DNA of 61,302 nucleotides from Pseudomonadota bacterium (GCA_021811145.1 JAJZPN010000010.1:1-61302); one strand, 5' to 3'. Counted from the first letter of the stretch, positions 9,801 to 22,729 are shown. Numbers and translations: made by a program. Notes: generated by a model from the sequence alone, not told the origin.

Positions 9801-10889
9801 CTCGCCAAAGGAACCAAGATCACTAAAGCCTATTTAGGTGAGATTGGTCGTTACGACTGGTTTGATATTCGTTTGGCTGAAGATGATGCGCAACTACAAC
9901 TGGAACAGTTGAAAGACAGCTTGGATCAGAAGAGAAAAGAATTTGACGCGTTCTTTGATGAAAAACGCAGAAAACTTACCCAAGGTGATGAATTACCTCC
10001 TGGCGTACAAAAAATGGTTAAAGTGTATTTGGCCGTTAAACGCCGTCTCCAGCCTGGGGATAAAATGGCCGGTCGTCACGGTAACAAGGGTGTGATCTCG
10101 AAGATTGTTCCTGTTGAAGATATGCCTTTCACGGCAAATGGTACCCCTGTTGATATCGTATTGAATCCGTTGGGTGTGCCATCACGCATGAACGTGGGGC
10201 AGATCTTAGAAACCCATTTGGGCTGGGCTGCTAAAGGGTTGGGTCATGTGATTGGTCAGTTAATTGATCAACAAACTGATGCAGTGAAAATGCGTCAATT
10301 CTTGGAGCGTGTGTATAACAGCACCGGTAAACAAGAAGAGTTGGCTGATCTCGATGCTGATCAAGTGATGGAATTGGCTACTAACTTAAGAAAAGGTGTT
10401 CCTTTTGCCACCCCTGTGTTTGATGGTGCCACAGAAGACGAAATCAAAGACATGTTGGAGTTAGCTGGCTTACCAAGAAATGGCCAGATGCGTTTGTTTG
10501 ATGGACGTACTGGTGAAGGCTTTGATCGTCCAGTAACCTTAGGCTACATGCATATCTTGAAACTACATCACTTGGTTGATGACAAGATGCACGCTCGTTC
10601 TACCGGCCCATATAGTCTGGTAACACAGCAGCCTCTAGGTGGTAAAGCGCAGTTTGGTGGTCAGCGCTTTGGTGAGATGGAGGTATGGGCACTGGAGGCT
10701 TACGGTGCATCATATACATTGCAAGAGATGTTAACCGTTAAGTCTGACGATGTAACAGGACGTACTAAGGTTTATGAAAACATCGTTAAAGGTGAACATA
10801 AGATTTCTGCAGGAATGCCAGAATCCTTCAATGTGTTAGTGAAAGAAATTCGTTCACTGGGTATTGATATTGATCTGGAAAGAAATTAA
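6819..10889 (+). CDS. rpoB: DNA-directed RNA polymerase subunit beta
   Basis: 1356 residues, normal for betaproteobacteria. Forms with RpoC the active-site cleft of RNA polymerase. The rifampicin-binding cluster reads [20 protein letters not shown], an intact sensitive-type sequence with none of the usual resistance substitutions. The downstream [12 protein letters not shown] motif (about 1085-1096) and the C-terminal clamp region are present. A Shine-Dalgarno GGAG lies shortly before the ATG. rpoC follows after 65 bases. Confidence 0.99.
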   Translation: MSYSFTEKKRIRKSFAKRQSILEVPFLLATQLDSYSEFLQAEVVPNNRKSQGLEAAFRSIFPIISHSGNASLEYVSYQLGDPAFDVIECQQRGMTYASPLRARVRLKIMDREASKPTIKEVKEQEVYMGEIPLMTKNGSFVINGTERVIVSQLHRSPGVFFEHDRGKTHSSGKLLFSARIIPYRGSWLDFEFDPKDYLYFRVDRRRKMPVTILLKALGYTPEQILESFFAFDSFQIDKNAISMELVPERLRGDVARFDISAKGKVIVPRDKRITVKHIREMEQAGLKRIEVPEEFLLGRAIAHNIIDTETGELIAQANDEITEATLTKLNAAGVKEFKTIYTNDLDQGPYISQTLRVDDTVDQMAARVAIYRMMRPGEPPTEEAVKALFQGLFFSEERYDLSTVGRMKFNRRVGRNELTGSAVLSNDDIVAVIKILVELRNGRGEIDDIDHLGNRRVRSVGELAENQFRSGLVRVERAVKERLSQAESENLMPHDLINAKPISAAIKEFFGSSQLSQFMDQTNPLSEITHKRRVSALGPGGLTRERAGFEVRDVHPTHYGRVCPIETPEGPNIGLINSLALYARTNEFGFLETPYRKVENGRVTDEIEMLSAIEEGRYVIAQANAAVDDKNRFVDDLVSCRHHNEFTLATPDRVTHIDIAPAQIVSVAASLIPFLEHDDANRALMGSNMQRQAVPCLRAEKPLVGTGIERTVAVDSGTTVQARRGGVVDYVDASRIVVRVNDNETQAGEVGVDIYNLIKYRRSNQNTNINQRPIVKVGDVIARDDVIADGASTDMGELALGQNLLVAFMPWNGFNFEDSILISERIVAEDRFTSIHIEELSVVARDTKLGPEEITRDISNLSERMLGRLDDSGIIYIGAEVEAGDVLVGKVTPKGETQLTPEEKLLRAIFGEKSSDVKDTSLRVPSGMSGTVIGVQVFTREGIDRDARAQQIIDDELSQYKKDLGDQLRIVENDTFGRIERLLIGKTAKGGPKKLAKGTKITKAYLGEIGRYDWFDIRLAEDDAQLQLEQLKDSLDQKRKEFDAFFDEKRRKLTQGDELPPGVQKMVKVYLAVKRRLQPGDKMAGRHGNKGVISKIVPVEDMPFTANGTPVDIVLNPLGVPSRMNVGQILETHLGWAAKGLGHVIGQLIDQQTDAVKMRQFLERVYNSTGKQEELADLDADQVMELATNLRKGVPFATPVFDGATEDEIKDMLELAGLPRNGQMRLFDGRTGEGFDRPVTLGYMHILKLHHLVDDKMHARSTGPYSLVTQQPLGGKAQFGGQRFGEMEVWALEAYGASYTLQEMLTVKSDDVTGRTKVYENIVKGEHKISAGMPESFNVLVKEIRSLGIDIDLERN

Positions 10890-10954
10890 TAGGTTTCTAT
10901 TATTTGACGATGACATCATGGTAGGCCTCGTGGCATAACCGATGGAGGTAGAAA

Positions 10955-13900
10955 GTGAAAGCACTTTTAGATTTATTTAAACAAGTAACACAAGAAGAAG
11001 AGTTTGATGCGATTCGTATTGGACTCGCTTCTCCTGAAAAGATACGTTCATGGTCTTATGGTGAAGTTAAAAAACCTGAAACCATTAACTATCGTACTTT
11101 TAAACCTGAACGTGATGGCTTGTTCTGTGCCAAGATTTTTGGACCAGTCAAAGATTACGAATGCTTATGTGGTAAATACAAACGACTCAAGCATCGTGGT
11201 GTGATTTGTGAGAAGTGTAATGTTGAAGTGACACTCTCCAAAGTACGTCGTGAGCGTATGGGCCATATTGAATTGGCGAGTCCGGTTGCTCATATTTGGT
11301 TTCTAAAATCCTTACCTTCCCGTTTGGGTATGGTATTGGATATGACGCTGCGTGATATTGAGCGCGTCTTATACTTTGAAGCATTCGTGGTCACTGATCC
11401 TGGTATGACCCCTCTACAGCGTTGCCAGTTATTAACTGAAGAAGATTATCTGGCCAAAGTTGAAGAGTATGGCGATGAGTTCCAAGCCAGCATGGGTGCT
11501 GAGGGCGTGCGTGAGTTATTACGTCAAATTGATCTTGACAGTGAAATTGAGCGTTTACGTCAAGAACTATCAGGTACTGCCTCTGATACTAAGATTAAAA
11601 AATACGCAAAACGCGTGAAGATCCTTGAGGCATTCCAAAAATCAGGGATTAAACCTGATTGGATGATCATGGAAGTATTACCTGTGTTGCCTCCAGAGCT
11701 TCGCCCCCTAGTACCTTTAGATGGTGGTCGTTTTGCAACCAGTGATTTAAATGATTTGTATCGCCGTGTGATCAACCGTAATAACCGCTTAAAACGTCTC
11801 TTGGAACTGAAAGCGCCTGAGATTATCGTGCGTAACGAAAAACGTATGTTACAAGAAGCGGTTGATTCTCTCCTTGATAACGGTCGTCGCGGTAAGGCCA
11901 TGACAGGTGCCAACAAGCGCGCATTGAAGTCATTGGCTGACATGATTAAAGGTAAGAGCGGTCGTTTCCGTCAGAACTTGTTAGGTAAACGCGTTGATTA
12001 CTCTGGTCGTTCTGTGATTGTGGTAGGTCCGCAATTAAAGTTGCACCAGTGTGGTTTACCTAAGAAAATGGCACTTGAGTTATTCAAGCCGTTCATTTTC
12101 CATCGCTTAGAAGTGATGGGGTTAGCCACCACCATTAAAGCTGCTAAGCGTATGGTGGAACAAGAGATTCCAGAGGTATGGGATATTCTTGAAGATGTCA
12201 TTCGTGAGCATCCTGTTTTACTTAACCGTGCGCCAACCTTGCACCGTTTAGGTATTCAAGCTTTTGAACCGGTATTAATTGAAGGTAAAGCGATCCAGTT
12301 ACACCCATTAGTGTGTGCTGCATTTAACGCTGACTTTGACGGTGACCAGATGGCTGTTCACGTGCCCCTGTCTCTTGAGGCGCAAATGGAAGCAAGAACA
12401 CTGATGTTGTCTTCTAACAACGTCTTGTCTCCTGCTAACGGTGAACCAATCATTGTTCCATCACAAGATATCGTGCTTGGTTTGTATTACATTACTCGCG
12501 AGCGTGTAAATGCACGTGGTGAGGGAATGGTGTTTGCTAATGTCTCTGAAGTGGTGCGTGCATTTGAAACACGTACTGTGGATGTGACAGCAAAAATCAT
12601 GGTTCGTATTACTGAGGCTTTCCGTAATGATGCGGGTGAGCGTCAAGAAAAAACCACTCGTTATGAAACCACAGTAGGACGTGCCATTCTGTCAGAAATA
12701 CTGCCAGAGGGATTACCTTTTGAGTTTATTAACAAGACACTTAAGAAAAAAGAAATCTCACGCTTGATTAACGCCGCCTTTAGACGTTGCGGTATTCGTG
12801 AGGCAGTTATTTTTGCTGATAAATTAATGTACACCGGTTTTAGTATGGCAACCCGTGCCGGTATCTCAATTTGTATCGATGACATGTTGGTACCAAAAGA
12901 GAAAGAAGACATTATTGCCTCAGCAGAAAGTGAAGTAAAAGAAATTGAAGCGCAATATACCTCAGGTCTCGTGACCCAAGGTGAGCGTTACAATAAGGTG
13001 GTGGATATTTGGGGTCGTGCAGGGGATCAAGTGGCTAAGGCCATGATGGATCAGTTAGGTCGTGAGCCTGTTGTAGATCGTGCTGGTAAGACCACCACTC
13101 AAGAATCCTTCAATGCCATTTACATGATGGCTGACTCCGGCGCCCGTGGTTCTGCAGCGCAGATTCGTCAGTTGGCTGGGATGCGTGGTTTGATGGCAAA
13201 ACCCGATGGCTCAATTATTGAGACGCCAATTACAGCGAACTTCCGTGAAGGATTGAATGTGTTGCAGTACTTCATTTCAACTCACGGTGCCCGTAAAGGC
13301 TTGGCTGATACAGCGCTGAAAACAGCTAACTCAGGTTACTTAACACGCCGTTTGGTTGATGTAACGCAAGATTTGGTGGTGGTTGAGCAAGACTGTGGTA
13401 CCGAAGAGGGAATGGTATTCAAAGCTCTGGTTGAGGGTGGTGAAGTGGTTGAGCCCTTGAAAGACAGAATCTTGGGTCGTGTTGCGGCAGCTGATGTGGT
13501 TAGCCCGGATACTCAAGAAGTATTAATTCCTGCTGGTACACTGCTTGATGAAGATGCGGTTGATGCCATCGAAGTGGCTGGTATTGATGAAGTGAAAGTA
13601 CGCACTCCATTAACTTGCGAAACCCGTTATGGTTTATGCGCACAGTGTTATGGCCGTGACTTAGGTCGTGGCGGTCGTGTTAATGTGGGTGAAGCGGTGG
13701 GTGTGATTTCAGCGCAGTCCATTGGTGAACCTGGTACACAGTTGACCATGCGTACCTTCCACATTGGTGGTGCCGCCTCTCGTGCTGCTGTGATTTCACA
13801 AGTAGAAAGTAAATCCAATGGTGTCATTCGCTTCTCCTCAGGTATGCGTTATGTAACCAATGCCCGTCAAGAGCAAATTGTGATCTCTCGTGGTGGTGAA

Positions 13901-15160
13901 GTGATTATCACGGAAGAGTCCGGACGCGAGCGCGAACGCCATAAAGTACCGTACGGCGCGACTCTCTTGATCCAAGATGGTCATAAAGTGAAAGCCGGAC
14001 AGGTACTCGCTAACTGGGATCCGCATACACGACCCATTATTACCGAGTATGCTGGTGAGGTGCGTTTCGAGAACGTGGAAGAGGGCGTCACTGTTGCCAA
14101 ACAAATTGATGAGGTGACAGGGTTGTCTACCCTTGTTGTGATCGATCCAAAACGTCGTGCAGGATCGCAATCAAAAGGATTACGTCCACAAGTGAAATTA
14201 TTGGATGCCAATGGTAAAGAAGTTAAATTGGCTCAGTCTGATCAAGCGGTAAATATTACTTTCCAAATCGGTGCGATTATTACCGTGAAGAATGGTCAAC
14301 AGGTGGGTGTGGGTGATGTGTTAGCCCGTATTCCACAAGAGTCGTCCAAAACCCGTGATATTACCGGTGGTCTACCACGTGTGGCTGAACTCTTTGAAGC
14401 ACGTTCACCCAAAGATGCTGGCTTACTAGCTGAAATGACTGGTACCGTATCAACGGGTAAAGAAACCAAAGGTAAGCAGCGTCTGGTGATTACTGATATG
14501 GATGGTATTGCCCATGACTACTTGATTCCAAAAGACAAGCACGTCACTGTGCATGATGGTCAGATCGTTAATAAAGGCGAGATGATTGTCGATGGACCTG
14601 CTGATCCTCATGACATCTTACGTCTACTCGGTGTAGAAGCATTGACTCGCTATATCACAGACGAGGTACAGGATGTATATCGTCTTCAAGGTGTGAAGAT
14701 TAACGACAAACATATCGAAGTGATTGTGCGTCAAATGCTCAGACGTGTTCAGGTGTTGGATCCGGGTGACACCCGTTTCATCCCTGGTGAGCAAGTGGAA
14801 CGTGCTGAGTTGTTAGATGAGAATGATAGAGTGTTAGCTGAAGACAAACGCCCTGCTACTTATGAGAATTTACTCTTAGGTATCACTAAGGCGTCTCTCT
14901 CCACTGACTCCTTTATTTCAGCAGCGTCTTTCCAAGAGACAACGCGTGTTCTCACCGAGGCTGCCATCATGGGTAAACGTGATGATTTACGCGGCTTGAA
15001 AGAAAACGTTATTGTTGGTCGATTGATCCCTGCAGGAACGGGATTGGCTTACCACAATGTACGCAAAAAACAGCCTAAAAATGGAATTGGCGCAGAGCTA
15101 GCAATGGATGTGGCTGATATTCCAATGGGCGAAGCTACCGATGATGAGCAGGTGGCTTGA
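10955..15160 (+). CDS. rpoC: DNA-directed RNA polymerase subunit beta'
   Basis: 1401 residues, full length. It contains the N-terminal zinc ribbon with [19 protein letters not shown] (about 71-89), the absolutely conserved catalytic NADFDGDQM that holds the Mg2+ ion, the trigger-loop region around [20 protein letters not shown], and the second zinc-binding cluster near residues 890-905. The start is GTG at 10955 directly after a strong GGAGGT. Catalytic subunit, cotranscribed with rpoB. Confidence 0.99.
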   Translation: MKALLDLFKQVTQEEEFDAIRIGLASPEKIRSWSYGEVKKPETINYRTFKPERDGLFCAKIFGPVKDYECLCGKYKRLKHRGVICEKCNVEVTLSKVRRERMGHIELASPVAHIWFLKSLPSRLGMVLDMTLRDIERVLYFEAFVVTDPGMTPLQRCQLLTEEDYLAKVEEYGDEFQASMGAEGVRELLRQIDLDSEIERLRQELSGTASDTKIKKYAKRVKILEAFQKSGIKPDWMIMEVLPVLPPELRPLVPLDGGRFATSDLNDLYRRVINRNNRLKRLLELKAPEIIVRNEKRMLQEAVDSLLDNGRRGKAMTGANKRALKSLADMIKGKSGRFRQNLLGKRVDYSGRSVIVVGPQLKLHQCGLPKKMALELFKPFIFHRLEVMGLATTIKAAKRMVEQEIPEVWDILEDVIREHPVLLNRAPTLHRLGIQAFEPVLIEGKAIQLHPLVCAAFNADFDGDQMAVHVPLSLEAQMEARTLMLSSNNVLSPANGEPIIVPSQDIVLGLYYITRERVNARGEGMVFANVSEVVRAFETRTVDVTAKIMVRITEAFRNDAGERQEKTTRYETTVGRAILSEILPEGLPFEFINKTLKKKEISRLINAAFRRCGIREAVIFADKLMYTGFSMATRAGISICIDDMLVPKEKEDIIASAESEVKEIEAQYTSGLVTQGERYNKVVDIWGRAGDQVAKAMMDQLGREPVVDRAGKTTTQESFNAIYMMADSGARGSAAQIRQLAGMRGLMAKPDGSIIETPITANFREGLNVLQYFISTHGARKGLADTALKTANSGYLTRRLVDVTQDLVVVEQDCGTEEGMVFKALVEGGEVVEPLKDRILGRVAAADVVSPDTQEVLIPAGTLLDEDAVDAIEVAGIDEVKVRTPLTCETRYGLCAQCYGRDLGRGGRVNVGEAVGVISAQSIGEPGTQLTMRTFHIGGAASRAAVISQVESKSNGVIRFSSGMRYVTNARQEQIVISRGGEVIITEESGRERERHKVPYGATLLIQDGHKVKAGQVLANWDPHTRPIITEYAGEVRFENVEEGVTVAKQIDEVTGLSTLVVIDPKRRAGSQSKGLRPQVKLLDANGKEVKLAQSDQAVNITFQIGAIITVKNGQQVGVGDVLARIPQESSKTRDITGGLPRVAELFEARSPKDAGLLAEMTGTVSTGKETKGKQRLVITDMDGIAHDYLIPKDKHVTVHDGQIVNKGEMIVDGPADPHDILRLLGVEALTRYITDEVQDVYRLQGVKINDKHIEVIVRQMLRRVQVLDPGDTRFIPGEQVERAELLDENDRVLAEDKRPATYENLLLGITKASLSTDSFISAASFQETTRVLTEAAIMGKRDDLRGLKENVIVGRLIPAGTGLAYHNVRKKQPKNGIGAELAMDVADIPMGEATDDEQVA

Positions 15161-15195
15161 CAAGGGGGCCAATAGGTCATAAAATCAACAGTCTT

Positions 15196-15224
15196 TTTTG
15201 GGGTAAAAGTGTTTTACCTCAAAA
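15196..15224 (+). promoter_or_regulatory. Hairpin in rpoC-rpsL gap
   Basis: Arms 15196-15208 and 15212-15224 form a 13-bp stem with one G-T wobble and a three-base loop. It lies 30 bases before the rpsL ATG. A U-rich tail is missing, so processing or attenuation between rpoBC and the str genes is more likely than complete termination. Confidence 0.45.
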
Positions 15225-15253
15225 TGACTATTACTGGATATAGTGGATCAATA

Positions 15254-15631
15254 ATGCCAACAATTAATCAGTTAATTCGTAAACCACGTGCTTTGAAAAA
15301 AGCCAAAAGTAAGGTTCCAGCGCTAGCTGGCTCCCCACAGAAACGTGGTGTATGTACTCGTGTTTATACAACGACACCTAAAAAGCCTAACTCTGCTTTG
15401 CGTAAAGTGGCTCGTGTTCGTTTAACCAATGGTTTTGAAGTCAGTAGTTACATCGGCGGTGAAGGTCACAATCTTCAGGAGCACTCGGTGGTACTTATCC
15501 GTGGTGGTCGTGTTAAAGACTTACCTGGTGTACGTTACCACACAGTGCGCGGTAGCTTGGATACGGCTGGTGTGAAAGATCGTAAACAAGGCCGTTCTAA
15601 GTACGGTGCTAAACGCCCTAAAGAAGCTTAA
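15254..15631 (+). CDS. rpsL: 30S ribosomal protein S12
   Basis: 125 residues starting [12 protein letters not shown], the conserved S12 N-terminus. A longer reading frame opens upstream at 15209 inside a hairpin and is rejected. S12 lines the decoding centre. The streptomycin-related lysines, in [11 protein letters not shown] and [13 protein letters not shown], are both wild type. First gene of the str group rpsL-rpsG-fusA-tuf. Confidence 0.97.
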   Translation: MPTINQLIRKPRALKKAKSKVPALAGSPQKRGVCTRVYTTTPKKPNSALRKVARVRLTNGFEVSSYIGGEGHNLQEHSVVLIRGGRVKDLPGVRYHTVRGSLDTAGVKDRKQGRSKYGAKRPKEA

Positions 15632-15635
15632 TTAA

Positions 15636-16121
<486 letters not shown>

Positions 16122-16206
16122 GCTAGGAGTTGATCTGCTGCCATATTCACAGGCGTCAAGCAGATATCAACAACATAAGTTGTAATCCTAGCTGGTAGTG
16201 ATGGCG

Positions 16207-16239
16207 CCTTGGGCTCAGTAATTAACACTGGGCCCAAGG
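16207..16239 (+). promoter_or_regulatory. Strong hairpin before fusA
   Basis: Arms 16207-16219 and 16227-16239 pair over 13 positions with a single G-T wobble around a seven-base loop. It is 34 bases before the fusA start and has no U-tract, so it is not a standard terminator. It could be a regulatory or processing structure within the str operon. Confidence 0.5.
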
Positions 16240-16272
16240 TGTATTAATTGAAACAATCGGAAGGTAAATAAA

Positions 16273-18366
16273 TTGGCTCGTAAAACTCCTATTGAGCGTT
16301 ATCGCAACATTGGTATCTCTGCCCACATTGATGCGGGTAAGACAACTACCACTGAACGTATTCTTTTCTACACCGGTGTATCCCATAAAATTGGTGAGGT
16401 ACATGATGGTGCTGCTACCATGGACTGGATGGAGCAAGAGCAGGAGCGTGGTATTACCATTACCTCTGCTGCCACCACCTGTTTTTGGCGTGGTATGGAA
16501 GGAAAATTCCCAGAGCACCGTATCAACATTATTGATACCCCAGGGCACGTTGACTTTACCATTGAGGTAGAGCGCTCAATGCGTGTGTTAGATGGTGCAT
16601 GTATGGTGTATGACTCAGTGGGTGGTGTACAGCCTCAGTCTGAAACTGTATGGAGACAGGCAAACAAATATGGTGTGCCACGCTTAGCCTTCGTGAATAA
16701 AATGGACCGTATTGGCGCAGACTTTTTTAAAGTGTATAACCAAATACGTGAGCGTTTACGCGGTAATCCTGTACCTATGCAAGTGCCTATTGGTGCCGAA
16801 GACAAATTTGCTGGTGTGATTGATTTAGTTCGCATGAAAGCGATTTTATGGGATGAAGCCTCACAAGGGATGAAGTTCGAGTTTCAAGACATTCCTGCTG
16901 ATCTCAAAGATACTGCAGAAGAGTGGCGCGAGAAGATGGTTGAAGCAGCAGCTGAAGCCTCTGAAGAATTGATGAACAAATACCTTGAAAGTGGTGAATT
17001 AACTGAAGAGGAAATTCGTCTAGGTATTCGTACACGCACTATTTCTGGTGAAATCGTGCCGATGCTGTGTGGTAGCGCCTTTAAAAATAAAGGTGTGCAG
17101 GCTATGCTTGACGCGGTGGTTGAGTACTTACCTTCACCAATTGACATTCCTCCTGTTGAAGGTGAATTGGAGAATGGTCAAGTTGGTTCACGTAAAGCTT
17201 CAGATGACGAGCCCTTCTCAGGTTTGGCATTCAAGATCATGACCGATCCTTTTGTGGGTCAGTTGATTTTCTTCCGCGTGTATTCTGGTGTGGTTAATTC
17301 TGGTGACACCATTTACAACCCCATTAAAGGTAAAAAAGAGCGTGTGGGTCGTATTCTACAGATGCATGCCAACCAGCGCGAAGAGATCAAAGAGGTGCGT
17401 GCCGGGGATATCGCTGCTGCGGTGGGCTTGAAAGAAGCTACCACAGGTGACACCTTATGTGATCCGCAACATGTAATTACTCTTGAAAAAATGGAATTCC
17501 CAGAGCCTGTTATTTCTCAGGCCGTGGAGCCTAAGACTAAGGCTGACCAAGAAAAAATGGGTATTGCTTTAAATCGTTTGGCTCAGGAAGATCCATCATT
17601 CCGTGTTCATACAGACGAAGAGTCTGGTCAAACCATTATTTCTGGTATGGGTGAATTGCACTTAGAAATTATTGTTGACCGTATGCGCCGTGAGTTTGGT
17701 GTTGAGGCTGCCGTAGGTAAACCCCAGGTGGCCTACCGTGAAACCATTCGCAGTAAAGTGGACAATGCCGAAGGTAAATTCGTTAAGCAGTCAGGTGGCC
17801 GTGGTCAATATGGTCACGTGGTATTGAAAGTTGAGCCTAACGAAGTAGGTAAAGGCTTTGAGTTTGTGGACGCTATCAAAGGTGGTGTGGTGCCTCGTGA
17901 ATTCATTCCTGCCGTTGAAAAAGGCTTGATTGATACCTTACCAAACGGTGTATTAGCAGGCTTCCCCGTTGTTGATGTGAAAGTGACCTTACACTTTGGT
18001 TCCTACCACGATGTGGACTCAAACGAAAATGCTTTCAAGATGGCAGCTTCAATGGCGTTTAAAGATGGGATGAGAAAAGCCAGTCCTGTTTTATTAGAAC
18101 CAATGATGGCTGTGGAAGTGGAAACTCCACCAGAATTCATGGGTAACGTAGTGGGTGATTTATCCTCACGTCGCGGTATGGTTCAGGGTATGGAAGATGT
18201 AGCTGGGGTAAAAGTAATTAAAGCTGAAGTGCCGTTAGCAGAGATGTTTGGTTATTCCACCACACTGCGTTCAGCGACCCAAGGACGTGCAACCTACACG
18301 ATGGAATTTAAGCATTATGCTGAAGCTCCACGTAATGTGGCTGAAGCGATTATTAACAAGAAATAA
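16273..18366 (+). CDS. fusA: Elongation factor G
   Basis: 697 residues. EF-G is the GTPase that drives translocation. P-loop [15 protein letters not shown] at about residues 17-31, switch [10 protein letters not shown] near 88-95, NKMDR near 142-146, then domains II-V. The start codon is TTG at 16273. The protein would begin [15 protein letters not shown], matching the family, and no nearby ATG exists. A GGAAGG Shine-Dalgarno lies about 8 bases upstream. A stable hairpin precedes it and tuf copy 2 follows after 24 bases. Confidence 0.98.
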   Translation: MARKTPIERYRNIGISAHIDAGKTTTTERILFYTGVSHKIGEVHDGAATMDWMEQEQERGITITSAATTCFWRGMEGKFPEHRINIIDTPGHVDFTIEVERSMRVLDGACMVYDSVGGVQPQSETVWRQANKYGVPRLAFVNKMDRIGADFFKVYNQIRERLRGNPVPMQVPIGAEDKFAGVIDLVRMKAILWDEASQGMKFEFQDIPADLKDTAEEWREKMVEAAAEASEELMNKYLESGELTEEEIRLGIRTRTISGEIVPMLCGSAFKNKGVQAMLDAVVEYLPSPIDIPPVEGELENGQVGSRKASDDEPFSGLAFKIMTDPFVGQLIFFRVYSGVVNSGDTIYNPIKGKKERVGRILQMHANQREEIKEVRAGDIAAAVGLKEATTGDTLCDPQHVITLEKMEFPEPVISQAVEPKTKADQEKMGIALNRLAQEDPSFRVHTDEESGQTIISGMGELHLEIIVDRMRREFGVEAAVGKPQVAYRETIRSKVDNAEGKFVKQSGGRGQYGHVVLKVEPNEVGKGFEFVDAIKGGVVPREFIPAVEKGLIDTLPNGVLAGFPVVDVKVTLHFGSYHDVDSNENAFKMAASMAFKDGMRKASPVLLEPMMAVEVETPPEFMGNVVGDLSSRRGMVQGMEDVAGVKVIKAEVPLAEMFGYSTTLRSATQGRATYTMEFKHYAEAPRNVAEAIINKK

Positions 18367-18390
18367 TGTCATTTTTTAAGGAAACTATTC

Positions 18391-19581
18391 ATGGCAAAAG
18401 GTAAGTTTGAACGTACGAAGCCGCACGTAAACGTGGGGACGATTGGTCACGTGGATCATGGTAAGACGACTTTGACAGCGGCGTTAACGATTGTGTTGTC
18501 GAAGAAGTATGGAGGTGAGGCGAAGAGTTACGATCAGATTGATTCGGCGCCAGAAGAGAAGGCACGTGGTATTACGATTAATACAGCGCACGTTGAGTAT
18601 GAGACGGATCACCGTCACTATGCTCACGTTGACTGTCCTGGCCACGCTGACTATGTGAAGAACATGATTACTGGTGCGGCACAGATGGACGGTGCTATTT
18701 TGGTGGTATCAGCAGCTGATGGTCCTATGCCACAAACCCGCGAGCACATTTTGTTAGCTCGTCAGGTAGGCGTGCCATACATTGTTGTATTCATGAACAA
18801 AGCCGACATGGTTGACGACAAAGAGTTGTTGGAGCTGGTTGAGATGGAAGTTCGTGAATTGTTATCTAAATACAATTTCCCTGGTGATGACACCCCAATC
18901 GTGATTGGTAGTGCATTAAAAGCCTTGGAAGGTGATCAATCTGAGATTGGTGAACCGGCTATCTGGCGTTTGGCTGAAGCCTTGGACACCTACATTCCTG
19001 ATCCTGAGCGTGCAATTGACGGCGCATTCTTGATGCCTGTAGAAGACGTATTCTCCATTTCTGGTCGCGGTACAGTGGTGACTGGTCGTGTTGAGCGCGG
19101 TGTAATCAAGGTTGGTGAAGAGATTGAGATTGTGGGATTGAAAGCGACCCAGAAGACAGTCTGTACTGGTGTTGAGATGTTCCGTAAGTTGTTAGATCAA
19201 GGTCAAGCAGGGGATAACGTAGGGGTATTATTACGTGGTACCAAGCGTGAAGACGTTGAGCGTGGTCAAGTGTTAGCAAAACCAGGTTCAATTACACCGC
19301 ACACCAAATTTACTGCTGAGATTTACGTATTGTCGAAAGATGAAGGTGGTCGTCATACTCCATTCTTCCAAGGCTATCGTCCACAGTTTTACTTCCGTAC
19401 AACGGACGTAACAGGTGCGATTGAATTGCCTGAAGGTACTGAGATGGTGATGCCTGGAGATAACGTATCGGTAACAGTGACATTGATTGCACCGATTGCG
19501 ATGGAAGAAGGATTGCGTTTTGCGATTCGTGAAGGTGGCCGTACGGTAGGTGCCGGTGTGGTCGCTAAAGTTATTGAGTAA
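18391..19581 (+). CDS. tuf: Elongation factor Tu (copy 2)
   Basis: 396 residues with the same protein sequence as the copy at 2080. It occupies the tufA position after fusA. The Shine-Dalgarno AAGGAA is shared with copy 1, and identity stops exactly after the stop codon. Having two copies, one in the tRNA-secE unit and one in the str operon, is usual in proteobacteria. The near-complete nucleotide identity indicates recent gene conversion. Confidence 0.99.
   Translation: MAKGKFERTKPHVNVGTIGHVDHGKTTLTAALTIVLSKKYGGEAKSYDQIDSAPEEKARGITINTAHVEYETDHRHYAHVDCPGHADYVKNMITGAAQMDGAILVVSAADGPMPQTREHILLARQVGVPYIVVFMNKADMVDDKELLELVEMEVRELLSKYNFPGDDTPIVIGSALKALEGDQSEIGEPAIWRLAEALDTYIPDPERAIDGAFLMPVEDVFSISGRGTVVTGRVERGVIKVGEEIEIVGLKATQKTVCTGVEMFRKLLDQGQAGDNVGVLLRGTKREDVERGQVLAKPGSITPHTKFTAEIYVLSKDEGGRHTPFFQGYRPQFYFRTTDVTGAIELPEGTEMVMPGDNVSVTVTLIAPIAMEEGLRFAIREGGRTVGAGVVAKVIE
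18400..19581 (+). repeat. 1182-bp perfect direct repeat (tuf gene-conversion tract)
   Basis: 18400-19581 matches 2089-3270 base for base on line-by-line comparison, 16,311 bases apart in the same orientation. Differences begin at codon 3 upstream and at the first base after the stop codon. Same-orientation copies could also recombine to delete the intervening 16 kb of essential genes, so such events would be lethal. Confidence 0.93.
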
Positions 19582-19590
19582 GGATAAATT

Positions 19591-19911
19591 ATGGTAACCG
19601 CATTAGCTCACCAAAAAATTCGCATTCGCTTAAAAGCATTTGATTATCGTTTGATCGATCAATCTGCTTTAGAGATTGTGGAAACTGCAAAAAGAACCGG
19701 TGCGGTAGTCAAGGGTCCAGTACCCTTGCCTACACGCATTGAGCGTTTTGACGTATTGCGTTCACCGCACGTTAATAAAACCTCACGTGATCAATTTGAA
19801 ATTCGTACCCATTTACGTTTAATGGATATCTTGGATCCTACAGATAAAACCGTGGATGCATTGATGAAGTTAGATTTGCCAGCGGGTGTGGATGTTGAAA
19901 TTAAGTTGTAA
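19591..19911 (+). CDS. rpsJ: 30S ribosomal protein S10
   Basis: 106 residues, including the family core [18 protein letters not shown] (about 9-26). S10 is also NusE and joins NusB in antitermination. It lies 9 bases after tuf and is separated from rplC by a 105-base gap with its own promoter. It therefore appears to belong transcriptionally to the str unit. Confidence 0.97.
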   Translation: MVTALAHQKIRIRLKAFDYRLIDQSALEIVETAKRTGAVVKGPVPLPTRIERFDVLRSPHVNKTSRDQFEIRTHLRLMDILDPTDKTVDALMKLDLPAGVDVEIKL

Positions 19912-19935
19912 TTAAGTTGGTTTATGGGGTATAAT
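19906..19935 (+). promoter_or_regulatory. Promoter before rplC
   Basis: TTGTAA (19906-19911) and a perfect TATAAT (19930-19935) are separated by 18 bases. Transcription would start near 19942, giving a leader of about 75 bases for rplC onwards. The promoter begins within the last codons of rpsJ. Confidence 0.6.
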
Positions 19936-19962
19936 TCAGCCCCTTAGCAGTAATAAATAGTA

Positions 19963-19994
19963 ACCGATCAATTGTAATCGGTACCCGCAAGGGT
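19963..19994 (+). promoter_or_regulatory. Tandem hairpins in rplC leader
   Basis: Stem 19963-19968/19977-19982 (ACCGAT/ATCGGT) is followed immediately by stem 19983-19986/19991-19994 capped by a GCAA (GNRA-type) tetraloop. The two helices abut and could stack. Position and compactness suggest an autoregulatory leader of the S10 operon, which in E. coli is controlled by L4. Confidence 0.45.
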
Positions 19995-20016
19995 TAACAA
20001 ACATAAGGACAATAGA

Positions 20017-20661
20017 ATGACTCTAGGACTCGTCGGCCGTAAAATCGGCATGACGCGTGTCTTCAGCGACGATGGTGATGCGATTCCGGTCACTGTGGTT
20101 GAGGTAGGCAACAATCGCGTCACTCAGATCAAGACGCCTGGCACTGATGGTTACAGCGCAGTACAAGTAACCTTTGGTACACGCCGTGCGACTCGTGTCA
20201 ATAAAGCCATTGCAGGACATTTATCTAAAGCAGGTGTGACTGCAGGCTCTATTATTAATGAATTTCGTGTAACACAAGATGTGGCTCAAGGCTTTGCTCC
20301 TGGCACTACTTTAACCACTGATGTTTTTCAGGTTGGGCAAAAAGTAGATGTGACAGGTACTTCAATGGGTAAAGGTTTTGCTGGTGCGATTAAGCGTCAC
20401 AACTTTAGTTCAAACCGCGCCAGTCACGGTAACTCAGTTTCTCATAACAGCCCTGGTTCCATTGGTATGGCGCAAGATCCTGGTCGAGTATTCCCAGGTA
20501 AGCGTATGGCCGGTCACTTGGGTGATGTGAAAAGCACTGCGCAGAATTTAGAAATCGTGCGCATCGACAATGAACGTCAATTGTTATTGATTAAGGGTGC
20601 AATCCCCGGTTCAAAAGGTGGGCATGTCATCGTTAAGCCTGCTGTTAAAGGGGGTGCGTAA
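20017..20661 (+). CDS. rplC: 50S ribosomal protein L3
   Basis: 214 residues. L3 is an early assembly protein of the large subunit whose extended loop reaches the peptidyl transferase centre. The loop block [22 protein letters not shown] (about 138-159, first 20 residues diagnostic) carries the glutamine that PrmB methylates in proteobacteria. AAGGAC lies 8 bases before the ATG. rplD starts two bases after its stop. Confidence 0.97.
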   Translation: MTLGLVGRKIGMTRVFSDDGDAIPVTVVEVGNNRVTQIKTPGTDGYSAVQVTFGTRRATRVNKAIAGHLSKAGVTAGSIINEFRVTQDVAQGFAPGTTLTTDVFQVGQKVDVTGTSMGKGFAGAIKRHNFSSNRASHGNSVSHNSPGSIGMAQDPGRVFPGKRMAGHLGDVKSTAQNLEIVRIDNERQLLLIKGAIPGSKGGHVIVKPAVKGGA

Positions 20662-20663
20662 TA

Positions 20664-21284
20664 ATGGATCTTAAATTGATCAATGAAAACGGACAGGCTA
20701 CTTCAACTGTTGCTGCTTCCGACGAATTGTTCGGTCGTGAATACAATGAAGCGCTAGTACACCAATTAGTGGTTGCATTCCAAGCTAATGCCCGTCAAGG
20801 TACGCGTGCTCAAAAGGGGCGTTCAGAAATCGCTAAATCAACACGCAAACCATGGCGCCAAAAAGGTACCGGGCGTGCACGTGCTGGTATGGCATCAAGT
20901 CCTTTATGGCGTGGTGGTGGTAAGATTTTTCCATCTAGTCCTGATGAAAACTTTACTCATAAAATCAACCGTAAAATGTATCGTGCAGGACTCTGCTCGA
21001 TTCTCTCGCAGTTGGTTCGTGAAGACCGTTTGTCTGTGGTTGAGCACATTGAATTGGATTCACCTAAGACCAAACAGTTGGCAGGAAAAATCAAAGGCAT
21101 GGGTTTTGATCGTGTGTTGATTATTACTGATAGCTTAGATGAGAACTTATATTTGTCTTCCCGTAACTTACCTAATGCATTGGTGTTGGAAGTTCAAGAA
21201 GCAGATCCAGTTAGTTTGATTCGCTTTCCTAAAGTGGTGTTAACCCTTGGGGCAGTCAAGAAATTCGAGGAGGTATTGGCATGA
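20664..21284 (+). CDS. rplD: 50S ribosomal protein L4
   Basis: 206 residues. L4 lines the peptide exit tunnel with a long loop, here [20 protein letters not shown] (about 70-89). In E. coli it also represses the S10 operon by transcription and translation control. Translationally coupled to rplC (two-base gap) and rplW (four-base overlap). Confidence 0.97.
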   Translation: MDLKLINENGQATSTVAASDELFGREYNEALVHQLVVAFQANARQGTRAQKGRSEIAKSTRKPWRQKGTGRARAGMASSPLWRGGGKIFPSSPDENFTHKINRKMYRAGLCSILSQLVREDRLSVVEHIELDSPKTKQLAGKIKGMGFDRVLIITDSLDENLYLSSRNLPNALVLEVQEADPVSLIRFPKVVLTLGAVKKFEEVLA

Positions 21285-21589
21285 GCGTACAGTTTAAAGA
21301 AGAAAGACTGCTGAACGTCATCGAAGCTCCTTTGATTTCTGAAAAGAGTACTTTTGTTGCTGATAAAAACGAACAGGTTATTTTTAAAGTAGCCCCTGAT
21401 GCTACCAAGCCTGAAATCAAAGCTGCTGTTGAGTTGCTATTCAAAGTACAAGTTGAAAGCGTTCAGGTAGTGAATATTAAAGGTAAAGTAAAGCGTTCTG
21501 GTCGTTTCATTGGTAAACGAAAAGATTGGAAAAAGGCTTATGTATGTCTCAAGCCAGGTCAAGAAATTAATTTGGTAGCGGGAGAATAA
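21281..21589 (+). CDS. rplW: 50S ribosomal protein L23
   Basis: 102 residues. L23 forms the tunnel-exit docking site for trigger factor and SRP. The conserved core [20 protein letters not shown] (about 16-35) is recognisable. The ATG overlaps the rplD stop (ATGA) and is preceded by GAGGAGG, so translation is coupled to rplD. rplB starts three bases after its stop. Confidence 0.97.
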   Translation: MSVQFKEERLLNVIEAPLISEKSTFVADKNEQVIFKVAPDATKPEIKAAVELLFKVQVESVQVVNIKGKVKRSGRFIGKRKDWKKAYVCLKPGQEINLVAGE

Positions 21590-21592
21590 GAG

Positions 21593-22420
21593 ATGGCTAT
21601 TGTAAAAATGAAACCCACCTCTCCCGGTCGCCGTGGAGTCATTCGGGTTGTTAATCCAGATCTTCATAAAGGCGAACCAGTACGTGGTTTATTAGAGAAG
21701 CAATCTAAAAAAGCAGGTCGTAATAACAACGGTCATATCACGACACGTCACCAAGGTGGTGGTCATCGTCAACATTACCGTATTGTGGATTTTAGACGTA
21801 ATAAAGATGGCATTCCTGCAGTGGTTGAGCGTCTTGAATATGATCCGAACCGTACCGCTAACTTAGCATTGTTATGTTATGCAGATGGTGAAAGACGTTA
21901 CATCATTGCACCTAAAGGTGTGGCTCAGGGTGCGCAATTAATGAGTGGTTCTGAAGCACCGATTAAACCAGGTAACTGTTTACCATTAAGAAACATCCCT
22001 GTCGGTAGCACGATTCATTGTATTGAAATGCGACCTGGTAAAGGAGCGCAGCTCGCTCGTTCTGCTGGTACCTCAGTGCAGTTACTAGCACGTGAAGGTG
22101 CGTATGCTCAGTTACGTTTACGTTCAGGTGAAATTCGCCGCGTACACGTAGATTGTCGTGCCACAGTGGGTGAAGTGGGTAATGAAGAGCATAACTTAAG
22201 ATCAATTGGTAAAGCTGGAGCACAACGTTGGCGTGGTATTCGCCCAACCGTTCGTGGTGTGGCAATGAACCCGATTGATCACCCTCATGGTGGTGGTGAG
22301 GGTAAAACGGCCGCAGGACGTCATCCTGTCAGCCCATGGGGAGTACAAACCAAAGGTTATCGTACTCGTAAGAATAAACGCACGAACAATATGATTGTTC
22401 GCCGCCGTCATTCTGCTTAA
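21593..22420 (+). CDS. rplB: 50S ribosomal protein L2
   Basis: 275 residues. L2 is a primary 23S rRNA-binding protein needed for subunit association and peptidyl transfer. The catalytic-region histidine lies in [17 protein letters not shown] (about 224-240). The N-terminal [16 protein letters not shown] is typical of the family. Confidence 0.98.
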   Translation: MAIVKMKPTSPGRRGVIRVVNPDLHKGEPVRGLLEKQSKKAGRNNNGHITTRHQGGGHRQHYRIVDFRRNKDGIPAVVERLEYDPNRTANLALLCYADGERRYIIAPKGVAQGAQLMSGSEAPIKPGNCLPLRNIPVGSTIHCIEMRPGKGAQLARSAGTSVQLLAREGAYAQLRLRSGEIRRVHVDCRATVGEVGNEEHNLRSIGKAGAQRWRGIRPTVRGVAMNPIDHPHGGGEGKTAAGRHPVSPWGVQTKGYRTRKNKRTNNMIVRRRHSA

Positions 22421-22431
22421 GGATTTCGACT

Positions 22432-22716
22432 ATGGCACGTTCAGTAAAAAAAGGACCCTTCGTAGACGGGCATTTAATTAAAAAAGTGGAGACAGCTATC
22501 GCTTCTAAAGATAAGCGCCCCATTAAAACCTGGTCACGTCGATCAACCGTATTGCCTGACTTTGTTGGCTTAACCATTGCAGTACATAACGGAAAAACAC
22601 ATATTCCTGTTTATGTTACTGAAAATATGGTGGGTCACAAATTAGGTGAGTTTTCAATGACGCGCACTTTTAAAGGCCATGCGGCTGACAAGAAAGCGGC
22701 GCCTGGTAAGAAGTAG
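22432..22716 (+). CDS. rpsS: 30S ribosomal protein S19
   Basis: 94 residues, a few longer than many homologues at the C-terminus. S19 sits in the 30S head with S13 and contacts the A-site finger. The core [19 protein letters not shown] and [20 protein letters not shown] are conserved. It follows rplB by 11 bases and precedes rplV by 13. Confidence 0.97.
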   Translation: MARSVKKGPFVDGHLIKKVETAIASKDKRPIKTWSRRSTVLPDFVGLTIAVHNGKTHIPVYVTENMVGHKLGEFSMTRTFKGHAADKKAAPGKK

Positions 22717-22729
22717 GAGGCCGTAATTC

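Noticed and set aside
15209..15253. Longer rpsL start
   Set aside because: It falls in a hairpin, and S12 proteins start at MPTINQL.
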